Assembly: GCA_037447655.1 (NCBI GenBank)
Contig: JBBHKE010001647.1
Span: forward strand, 232,915 to 254,735
Length of the DNA: 21,821 nt
Source of the DNA: Zygnema cylindricum
Taxonomy: Eukaryota > Streptophyta > Zygnematophyceae > Zygnematales > Zygnemataceae
Direction of reading: 5' to 3'
Shown here piece by piece: positions 9,836-20,100 of the stretch. Each line of letters starts with the position of its first letter. Within the stretch, counting starts at the first letter, position 1. The notes below the pieces were generated by a model. The model ran no database searches. It saw only the letters and a program-made list of their open reading frames with translations, and was not told the DNA's origin. The position numbers and the translations under genes are program-made.

Positions 9836-10319
9836 TCGCTTTCAGTCAGGTAATGAAATTTTCACACAAAAATAACGTAAAATAATGTGGATAGCGTTGG
9901 TTTAGAGACAAAAATGGGTCTTGGTCAAGTTTGAGAGTAAGTTTATATCAATGTAGGAAAATTTTCAGTTAAAACGGAGTTTTCCAAGTTTGAGAGTTAG
10001 TTTCTATGAATGTAGTCCAGTTTGTAGTCTCTCGGATTCAGTCAAGTAATTGTATTCTCACACAAATTTTAATGTTTTTTCTAGAGACAATAATGGATTT
10101 TTGGCCAGGTTAATTTACATGCATGTTCAATCAGGTATTTGGATTCTCGCAAAATATTTAATGGCAATTTAAGAGACGAAAATAGGGTTTTGTCAAGTTT
10201 GAGAGTTAGTTTCTATGCATGTACCTGCATCTAATCTCACTTTCAGTCCGATAATCGGGATTTTACACAAAATTTAATGTTAATTGTACAGACAAGAATG
10301 GAGTTTGGTCAATGGGAGT
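9836..10319 (+). repeat. degenerate ~100-120-bp tandem array
   Basis: Four diverged units. Each has TTCAGTCNGGTAAT, then TTCTCACACAAAATTTAATG, then AGAGACAAAAATGG, and ends GGTCAAGTTTGAGAGTTAG followed by TTTCTATGAATGTA. Unit cores start near 9840, 10030, 10120 and 10235. The last unit is broken by the MITE at 10320, and its tail (GTTTATATGAATGTAGTAC) resumes at 10551. Confidence 0.75.
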
Positions 10320-10550
10320 TACACCTGTGTCGTTATTAGCCTTTCTGTTTTTTTCGCCAATTCTATTAGCTTTGCTCCATGCACACTTGTTATTATTTTT
10401 ATTAATTTTTAGTCTAACGGTTGTGATGGAAAGGTTAGATTCTCATATTTCAAGCTCTAAATGAAAATCGAACAAAGTGTGCACGAAGAAATGTTGATGT
10501 TGATTTAAGTTTCGAAGAAAATATGAACACTAGTAGCAGTACACGGTGTG
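10320..10550 (+). mobile_element. foldback MITE, family 1, copy D (old, diverged)
   Basis: The left end TTACACCTGTGTCGTTATTAG and right end ACTAGTAGCAGTACACGGTG are decayed versions of the family-1 termini. The inner arms GCTCCATGCACACTTGT and ACAAAGTGTGCACGAAG and the central TCTAACGGTTGTGATGGAAAGG are recognisable. It interrupts the tandem array at 9836-10319, which dates it as younger than the array. Confidence 0.75.
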
Positions 10551-11161
10551 GTTTATATGAATGTAGTACTGTTTGTAGTCCAGTTTACCTATGCTGTCAT
10601 TTTCCATAATTTTTTTGGAATTGATGCTTGTGAATAAATTACCAAACTGTGAAATTGTAAAATCTTTTGTTAGCTTAGACAGCACTAAAAAACCCTAAAA
10701 AACCCTAGAAGATTTGAGGGTTCAAAAATCGTGAAAATCGTAGTAAGTCCCCACGAAATTAGTTACATGCGATTATGTAATTCTGGGCAGGAAAACGAGA
10801 ATCGCAAGTACATAAAAAGCCACAATGTGAAATATAAACGGAAGTATATTTTATTTGTAGTTGAATATAACTGAGACACAGAATGTGAACTGGGACACAA
10901 TAATTTATGGATCACCTGGACTTTTTAAAATGCTTAGTTTCAGGACTGTTTGAGCATTTACTTTTTTTTTTTGGTTTTTCGACGAATTAACGTTAGATTC
11001 GACGATTTTTAAGATCTTTAAGTTCAGCAATTTCGGTATTTTCATTAATGGAATGAAATGAATTTTGCCTGAGATCACTTTTTGCATTTTTTTCACTCGC
11101 ACATTATTTTATTCCTTTTCTTTTATGTACTTATTTTGGTCCAATGAATTGAGTGGCGCAG
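10551..11161. other. intron-like or intergenic stretch before the PH exons
   Basis: No exon recognised. The inverse-strand TTTAGGG-like sequence AAAAAACCCTAAAAAACCC lies at about 10687-10705. An open frame on the - strand at 10905-11102 is lysine-rich and unlike any known family. Confidence 0.45.
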
Positions 11162-11198
11162 ATATACAAGAGTGGACATCTAGCTGTTTCTTCTAAAG
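11162..11198 (+). CDS. PHGAP: PH-RhoGAP exon: start of PH domain
   Basis: Encodes IYKSGHLAVSSK plus one base, matching the family pattern (V/F)(F/Y)KSGPLFISSKG at the first PH strand. The acceptor GCAG ends at 11161, and an upstream in-frame TGA at 11150-11152 shows that an intron precedes. The donor is AAAG|GTGAAA. An alternative acceptor GAG at 11151-11153 would add VAQ if spliced from a phase-1 exon such as 8319-8361. Confidence 0.75.
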
Positions 11199-14100
11199 GT
11201 GAAAATTTCTCACTTTTCTCCCTTTTTCTATTGTTAAAGGAGTTAAGGATAAGAAAATAGGTAAAAGCGGTTACATGTGTTTGTGTGTCAGTTTGAGTTT
11301 TAGTTATTATTTAAATACATTTTCTCAATCTCAACAAGAAGGGGAAAATGCAGGTCTTGGTTGGAAATCGTGGAAAAGACGATGGTTTTTGCTTACTCGA
11401 ACTTCTCTTGTTTTCTTCAAAACTGAGCCGGTAAGTATTTTCTCTCATTTCTCTTTTTTTTAGTAAGATTTGAACTTCCAACAACGGTTATTCGAACTAA
11501 ACGAGGGTACTGATTTTTTAAAAGGATTTGATGCCAAAAAAATCTGACTGAGGGTTTTAGTATTTTGTTAGTAATGTTGTATATCGAACAAATTTAGGGT
11601 CGATATGTCGCAATATTGGTACTTGCCGATACTTGAAAATAGGATATATATCAAGGTTATCGAGTTTACTGATAAGTATCATGTCGTGATAATTGGCGAT
11701 AATATATCGATAGCTGTGCGGTAATCTGTACCACTTAAAAAATCCGATATGTATTGAGTTCATCGAGTTTACTGATAAATGTCATATCGTGATAACCGGC
11801 GATATTACTGTTGTGCAGTAATATGTACGGATATCTTTACCAGACAGAAAACTTATCTTGTCAAATCTCCACGAACACTTGATTGGCTGGAAATTCTGCA
11901 TACAAAATTTGAAAAATAATAATCAAAGGTACAAATTCAAACATTTGGTACAAATTTAGGACGGTACTTTGCAGTGTATGTACCGTACAAAACTTTTTTT
12001 TCAGCCTCGAGGGCATAGAAAAAAAAAGTTTGAAGAGTAGGCAAATAATGGTATGAATACGATTATTTTGCAATTTGATATTGTTATACGGCGTTAAAAA
12101 AAAAATGTTTGAAGAGTTCGGAAATAATGGTACGAATACGATTATATTGCATTATTGATATTGTTCATATGATGATATTGCGATATTGATATTGTTATAT
12201 GGCAATTATCACCGACACGACATATCATCTCGATATATCAAGTATCAAGGCTACCAAAAAAATACATATTAATTATTGCAAAACCTGCTCGATAAACAAC
12301 ACTACCTTTCCTCTTAGAGTCCCATGAGAACAGGAAAATGTTGTTTAGACGATAATTTTTTTTTTTGTTTTTTTGGTTTTGGGTGGGGGGCAATATGGGG
12401 AATTTGAGCAGAAAGGAAACATCGATGGATCTTTGGTATTGGGAGAGATTGCCCTTAACAATGCCGGAACGTAAGATTTATAAAACTGTGAAACAATTTT
12501 AGCTAAACAATGATCCTAAATGAAAAAAAACAAACCAAATTTTTTAGTTTATGCTCCTTTGCGCGGTTGGTTTATACGTTTATAATTTGGGTTTCCTATT
12601 GATGCGCTTATTATTGATATTTTGTCAGGGCATATTGAGAAGGTCTCACTATTCAATATTACTTAATTTTCAATCCAATCTGGTGCTCACCATATATTAT
12701 TGCAATAATGGTGTTTTAACCGATGAAACGTTTAGAAGTGATTAAATTGTGTAAAACGAATGGTGTGTCGCACAATTTTATGGCATCAAGACAATTTCAA
12801 TTGGAGAAATACAAATTTGTATAATTGGATTATATTTTTGGCAGAAATATTTAATTTCAAGTCTCAGTTGCCCTTCTTTGAGCCATTGATTAAACTGATT
12901 AAACATTGATTAAACATTTATCCACACTGTTGACATCGATCATATTTAGTAGCTGTAATCACAAAACCTTCAAATCTAGCCGTTGTTGAAATTGATCATA
13001 AGTTTGAGCTGAAACGGTAAAACACTAACATTTAGAGATATGCATTATTGAAGTTGAAAGTAAGAATTTTCAAATGTATACATTATTGAGATCGAAATCA
13101 ACAGTTGAAATTGTAAACTTTCAAATGTATACATTATTAAGATCGGAATCATGATCCAAGAGTTGAAAATCCTATTTTTAAATGTACATTTCTATATTAA
13201 ATCAGTACTGAAATTAATTGAACTTCAAGAACGGAAAGACAAATTTTAAAATTTACAACTTAGGATACCAAAAACAGTTGTTTTACTTATATTAAGTTGT
13301 AAGGATTGACCCTTTTTTAGTTTTTGATTATTATGTGTTATTATAATACCGGCGTAAACTAATTCCAATTGATGTTTTGATGAATTCTTGTAATATTCAT
13401 CGGGTCCTTGTGTCATAAGTTCCTCACAAGAAGATTTTTTGGTTTGAAACTATCCTCAAAAGTCTAATTGTGTGAGAAAAACGGTGGATGGAACGGATTG
13501 CAGAGTCCATGTTCGAATGGATAAGAAACAACTCTCTCTCCGTTTTCCGGACGGTCGAGCTTTTACTTTGAAGGTAAAATCATTTTCTCTACAAACATTT
13601 CTGAATTCTTGTTGTTTTTTAATTCTTGTTGTTTTTTGTCCTTACATGAATATTTTACCAAATTCTTGTTAACTTGAATTGTATTGTGAGTTTTTTGTTC
13701 GTCGAGCTCCAGATTTTACTGTCTTTTTTTTTTTTTTATCCTAGTCCTTTTTTTTGGGTTTTTAACTTAATAATCTTCTTGTTTAATTCTTGGAAATTGA
13801 AATTTGAAAATATTGAAAAATTATTTGGACAATATGTCTTGATGTATTCATTCATGTAGGTATTAGTATGGGGTATGTTTTAAAAGGTTTTTGTTTGAGG
13901 TTTAAACCTCTTTTTTTTGCTTTAATTTTTTCTCTCCCAAGACTGAAGTTGCAGAAGAACTCGATGAATGAAAAGATTCTTCAAAAAAAGCTTCTTAAAA
14001 TCACTTCTTCCGTCCTTTTTCCTTTTTTCTTATTTCTTCTCTGACCCAAGCTGAAATTGCAGAGGATCAACTTGAAACCTCTTTTTGTGTTCTTTACTTT

Positions 14101-17100
14101 TTGTTTTTTTTTTTGTCTTTCTCTCGGTGACAGGCAGAAATTGCAGAAGAACATCTTGAAACACATTTTTGTGTTCTTTACTTTTTTTTTTTCCTCGAAG
14201 ACAGGCGGAAGTTGCAGAACTCAATAAATGAAAAGATGCTTTAAAACAAGCATTTCTTTGTTCTTAAAAATCCCTTCTTCTTCTATCCCTTTCTTTTTTC
14301 TTTTTTCTTCTCTGTCCTAGAAGAACAACGTGAAACCTCTTTTTGTGTTCTTTACTTTTTTTTTTTTTGTCTTTTTCTCGTTTACAGGCGGAAATTGCGG
14401 AAGAACTCGACGAATGGAAAGACGCTTTAAAACAAGCGCTCGCAGCCGCCCCGAGTCCAGAGCTTATTATTGGAGGAGACGGTTTTTTTCAAAAAGATGG
14501 GTCCGATATTCTTTCCGAGTTTCCTTCCCTCGACTTCTCGGCATATGGTGAGTTTACGATCGCTTTTTGATAATTAATTAGGGTATTGACGAGAGTTCTA
14601 ATGGGATTTTTTTTTTATTTTTTTTTCGAGTTTTTTTGTCTTTATTCTTTCTGATTTTCCTTCGCTCGACTTCTCGGCATACGGTGAGTTTACGATTGTG
14701 TTCGGCAAATTGAATTAGGATTTTATGAGAGTTTTGATTAAAGTTTTAATTGAAAGTTTTATTAGAGTTTTAGTTATCGTCTTTATGAGGGTTTTAGTAG
14801 AGTTTTAGTTGAGTTTTAGTAGAGTATTACTAGAGTTTTACTAGAGGTTTACTAGAGTTTTAAAGGGCAGGAAATGGTTAAATGCAAGGAGGGTAGTGGA
14901 TTTTAGTAGTTTTTGGATGTCACATGAATCAGGGTTTTTATGGGAACATTAGAGCACATATCCCGAGAAATGAGTGTTTGTTATGAAATGAATAAGTGCA
15001 AACTATGTCTGTTTTGAAGTAAACAATTAATAATAGTAGTTTTGGTGGATTTAAAAGGAAAATGAAGTACATAACAACGTTTATATCTTCCAATTTGAGA
15101 CATAGTCAGTATTTCCTGAACTAACATTTCGTGAGTAGAATTATCAACTCTAATAATGGTGAGCAGTGTAGTGGTGGGCATACACGCTCGCTTTGTTTTT
15201 TGTTTTTTGTTTTTTTGTTTTTTTGTTATTGTTTATTTATTTATTATTTTTTGTTTTTTTTGTTATTTATTATTTTTTTGTTTTTTTTTTGTTTTTTTTT
15301 GTCTTTTTCTGGGACAGGAGGAAGTCGAAGGGCGGCGCGGTCTCTCGTGGTCGGTCGACCGATTTTACTCGCATTAGAAGATATCGACGGATCCCCCTCT
15401 TTTCTAGAAAAAGCAATTCAATTTATCGAAAACCACGGCAAGTTTTCAAATCTTACACTGCTCAATTATAGAGAATTATAATTATTATTATCATATGATT
15501 ATTACTATCATCTTATAACTATTATTATCTTGTAATTATTTAATATAGTGTTCACTTCTCTTTTTAATTTTAATACGAGTTTCTTACTCGTTCGGATGGA
15601 GAATTTTAGTGTGGTTTTTTGCGGAAATGTGCTTGATTGAGACTATTGGAAAGAAAGGCAACTTTTGTTTTTTTTCTTGTTAAACTGATCCACACTATTT
15701 TGTGTTGGAAAGTTCAGGAATATCATGAGCGGGAGTGAGAGATTCTCTCTCTCCCTCTCTTTCTCTCTCTCCCCCTCTCTCTCTCTCTCTTTCTCCTCTC
15801 ACTCCCTCTCTCTCTCAGAAAAGTCAAAATCTTTTGCAGTTTAGTTTTACTTTTTATTTGTTTTATTTTTTTTTTTTTATTTTTTTCAGGAATCTCGCAG
15901 GCAATTTGTTTCGCTCGTTTCCGGGCACAATTGGAATGCTGGGAAAACTTTCTTTTTTGTGAGGACTCTCTCTCTCTCTCTCCCTCTTTCTCTCTCTCTC
16001 TTTGTGTCTCTCTTTCTCTCTCTCTCTCTTCCTCTCTCTCTTTCTCTCTCTTTTTCCCTCTTTCTCTCTTCCTCTCTCTCTCTTTCTTTCTCTCTCTCTC
16101 AATATTGTGGGAGAGAAGCGAGGGAGAGAGTGGGGGAGGAAGAGATGGAAAGAGGTTGAGAAGTCATGAGGGCATGAGGAGAGGCGGGAAGAACGAGAGG
16201 ATTAGGGGGAGGGAGGAAAGGGAAGAGAGAAAGCGGTGGGAGGGACGGAAAGAGTAAAGTAACAAAAGCTATAATAGACATTATTAGGAGAGAGAAGTGG
16301 GAAGAGAGATATAGGAGGAGAGGGGAAGTTGAGAGAGTGGCGGAAAGGAAGGAGAGATAAGGGGAAGGAGAAACAGGCGGGAAGTATGCGGTTAGGGAAG
16401 AAGAGGTATTAGGTACTAAACCCCATTCTCCCGTCCCCTATCTCCCCCCCTCCCTTTTTAAAACATTCTTCGTTTTTTCTCCTCCCTTACCACTTCCCTC
16501 CTCCCGCCCTCCCCCTCCCTCCCTCCCCCTTTTCTTAACATTCTTCGTTTTTTCTCCTCTCTCTCCCCTCCCCTCCCCCCCCTTCCCTTCCCCTCCCTTT
16601 TTTTTCAGAGATCTCTCCCTCAACAACCTTCAATCCTTACCTCCCAACATTTCCATAATTCCCAAACTCAGTTTTTTGTAAGTCATAAATATATTTGGGA
16701 TTTCGACCTTTTTTCGGTTTTATTTTGTCTTTTTTTCTTTTTAATTGAAAGGATGCTTTTGATTTGTTTTTCTTTTTGACTTTTTTGACTTTTTTCAGCT
16801 TCTGTTACTTTTATCTTAACGCTTTTCTCTTTAATTAATGCTTTTCTCTTTTGTTAATAGTTCAGTTTTTTCATTTACTGATATTTTTCTCTTTTGTTGA
16901 TTGATGTCTCTTTATTATTACTTTTCCCTTTTATCCATACTTTTCTCTGTTATCAAATCCCTGACTTTAAAATAACCATTTTTGGGTTTAGTTTTAGAAC
17001 TCTAAATGTAATAAGGAACATTTTACATAATTTTTTTCCACTTATGTTGAATCATAAAATTTCATATTAAGATGGTTTCATCTTTCAAAAAGTGAAAAAA

Positions 17101-20100
17101 GCTATTATGAAATATAATCATCAAGAATAATCCACCGAATAGTATTTATAAATAACAATATTTGGCTTCCGTAAGTCTCGACACTTTTATGATAATACAA
17201 TATTATAATGTTATTGTATTGTATTATATTATATTATATTACATTGCAATATTATTATTATATTATATATGGTTTGAGTTCGTTAAATGAGGTATACCTC
17301 TCAAGTTAATCAACAAGAATATTCCACCAAATAGAGAAAAGGAAAGGAAGAGAGGGAGAGGGAGAGGAAGAGGGGGAGAGGAACCACCGCCCTCTCCACT
17401 CCTCTCCCTCACTCCTCCCCTACCTCTCCCCTGTTCCTCCCTCTATTTGTCCCTCTCCCTCTCCCACTCCCTCCCCGGTTTGTTTCCTCGACGTTTTTCT
17501 GGTTGTTTTGCTCGTTTTTCTCGTCTTATCGTACCCTTTTTCCTCTTCCTCTCTGGTTATTTTCCTCGACCCTTTTCTTTTCTTTTCCTACCCCTGTTGT
17601 CTCCCTCTCCCACTCTCTTTCCTTCACGTTTTCTTGTCTTATCCTACCCCTTTTCTCTCCCTCTCCGGTTCAAAAGTCCAATGGTTGAAAATAAAGTTTT
17701 AGTTTCTCGGAAAATGTTTACCACACTAATTGCGGTGGGAAGTTTAGTTTATTTTTTTATACCCATTCATACCCAAGTTTAGTTTCTCTTTTATGCCTCA
17801 TTTATACTCAAATTGATCGCATATCTCCAAAACTTTATCCGGCAACCCTTTTGAGTCAGTAATCTTTTTCAGAGTTTCTAGAAGTTTTTAGGGTGTTTTA
17901 GGTTTTATTAAAGTTTTTTTGGATTTTTTAGGTTTTAGGGTTTTTTAGGGTTTTATCGCGTTTTAGGGTTTTTTATGTTTTTTGGTTTTTAGGGATTATT
18001 AGGGTTTTTTTACGTGGAACTGTTGAATGAATTTCGTACATGTGTAACCACTCTTTAAGTTTGTTACAGTTTGAAATAACTTCATAAATAAATTAATTAA
18101 TAAACTAAAAAATCATGTTTTCCGTTTGTTTGAGAAACGGTTTAGTGTGCCGACTCGGTCGGTTTTAAAAATGTTAACTAAATATGTGAACTAAATCAAA
18201 ACTAAACTTAAAGGATGTTGTTTACGTTTCATAATGTTAACGATTTTCTTTATTTGTCTTCTTGTGTGACAGATGTTACAAAACCGAATGCGACGGTTGA
18301 AGCGATGCGATCCGCAATTCACGAATCGTTTCCAGAACCCAATCGCAGATTACTGCATAGGTATAAAAAACCTAAACTCCAATTCCTGTTATCTCTCCCT
18401 CTCCCTCTCCCTCTCCCTCTCCCTCTTCTGATGACGGATGGATTTTGACGACGACCATGGATGATGACTTTTTGATTTTGACGCGGATCTGATTTTACCA
18501 ATATTTCGAAGAATCCATTTGTTTTGAAGGAATTTGACATGAAACGATTTGACGATGCGGAGCGGGATTGAGCGGATCCTCGACTTTACGGATGGATCCG
18601 ACGATCTTTAATCCCATTCGATTCGAGAAGTGATCTGGATGGATATGCCGATTTCTCGATCTTTTCGACGAACGATCTGGATTTGATTAACTGATGTCGA
18701 TGAGCGCGCGCCGCGTCGTCCCTCTTCTGGCGGGAGGTGTGGTCCTTCAAGTGATGTGAACGGACCACGGAGTTAACCGGGTAGCGACAAAAAGTCTGCC
18801 AAAAATTCTTTACTACTTAATGGCAATTGACCAATTGTTTCAAAAGTTTTTTAATTTGGACCGATTGTTTCAAGCTTTTTAAATGTGGACCAATTGTTTC
18901 TGGTTAGTTTTTTTAATTCGTACCTAATCAAAATCTGGATAATTGTTTCCTGCAGCTTTTTTATTTTTTTTCGGTCAGATTCAGTTCCTGTTACTACTTT
19001 TTTTTTTTTTTTTTTTTTTTTCGGTCAAATTGAAGTTTTCGTCTACTATCAAATTAGGAACAATTGTTTCCCGTTAGATCTTTTTTTTTTTAATTCTCAT
19101 AATACTTATGGAATAATAATCGTTTCTGATAAGTTCTTTGTTTTAACTAATTGAGAATTTGGACCAATTGTTTCTGATAAGTTTCTTTTTTTGCGGTCAA
19201 ATTGAAATTCTCGTACTGATTGAAAATATTGCATCCTGTAAGTTCTTTTTTTACTTATCGAAAATTTGGAACTATTTTGGTAATTTTTTTTGGTCTGTAA
19301 AGTCTTGTTTCACTCATCGAAAATTTTGAATTTGGAAGAAACTGTTTCCGGTTAGTTTTTTTTTTCCCAGTTACCAAAACTGTTAAATGTAAAATTTGGA
19401 GCGCATTGTTTTCCAGTAAGTTTTGTTAATCAAAATTATTTAGAATAATTGTTTCAGATAATTTTTGTGAAAAAAGAAGAAAAAATGAAGGTGGAACTAG
19501 TTGTTTCCAGTGAGTTTTCTTTGCCAAAATATTTATAGTGTTAGGTTTTAGGTTTATAAATCAAAAACTCGGAAAAACTGTTTCTGGTGAGTTTTTTTTC
19601 CGGTTTCTAAAACTGTCGACGGTCAGCGATTATGGTTTTTTTTATGGTTTGGTTTTTTTTACGGTTTGGTTTTTTTTACGGTTTGGTTTTTTTTACGGTT
19701 TGGTTTTTTTTTCCGGTTTTTTTTTTCGCTTTTTTTTTCGGTTTCTTTTCCGGTTTTTTTTCCGGTTTCTTGTTTCCCTGTATTAAAATTTTGGAACAAT
19801 CTGTTTAATTGTCTTCTTTCTTTGTTAAAAGAATGTTACACGAACGCAAATAAAAACAAAGTCGAACAAATATAAACAAAAAAAAAACTGGAAATTCAAA
19901 AACAAAACAAATTTTCTATGTATTTCTTTCAAGTATCTACAACGCTTTTTTACTTGAACTCCAATAGTTTGAATTTTAATGATTTTTTCTCTTTGATTAT
20001 TTTTTTTTGGGAAACGTAAATAGTAGTGAATCTCGGTCAGGACAAAGAAAACGCGAGTTGTGACAGCCGTAAAATAAAACGAAGGTTCACTGGTTTGCTT

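Noticed and set aside
13674-13859. Hydrophobic open frame in the intron after exon 13477-13573
   Set aside because: T-rich intron giving Phe/Leu codons, with no acceptor/donor arrangement compatible with the PH frame.
15735-16626. Open frames over CT/GA tracts around the LRR units
   Set aside because: Low-complexity Ser/Leu/Pro or Arg/Glu strings. They overlap each other on both strands and reflect composition only.
18361-18448. Read-through C-terminus after HR (YKKPKLQF... Leu-Pro repeat)
   Set aside because: The border AG|GTATAA fits an intron, and the extension is CT microsatellite translation. It is possible only as intron retention.
18692-18750. Possible GAP relic reading RVVPLLAGG
   Set aside because: Only five residues match the family's RPLLAG string, and the frame is closed on both sides. 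It is kept only as a hint in the feature for 18430-18780.
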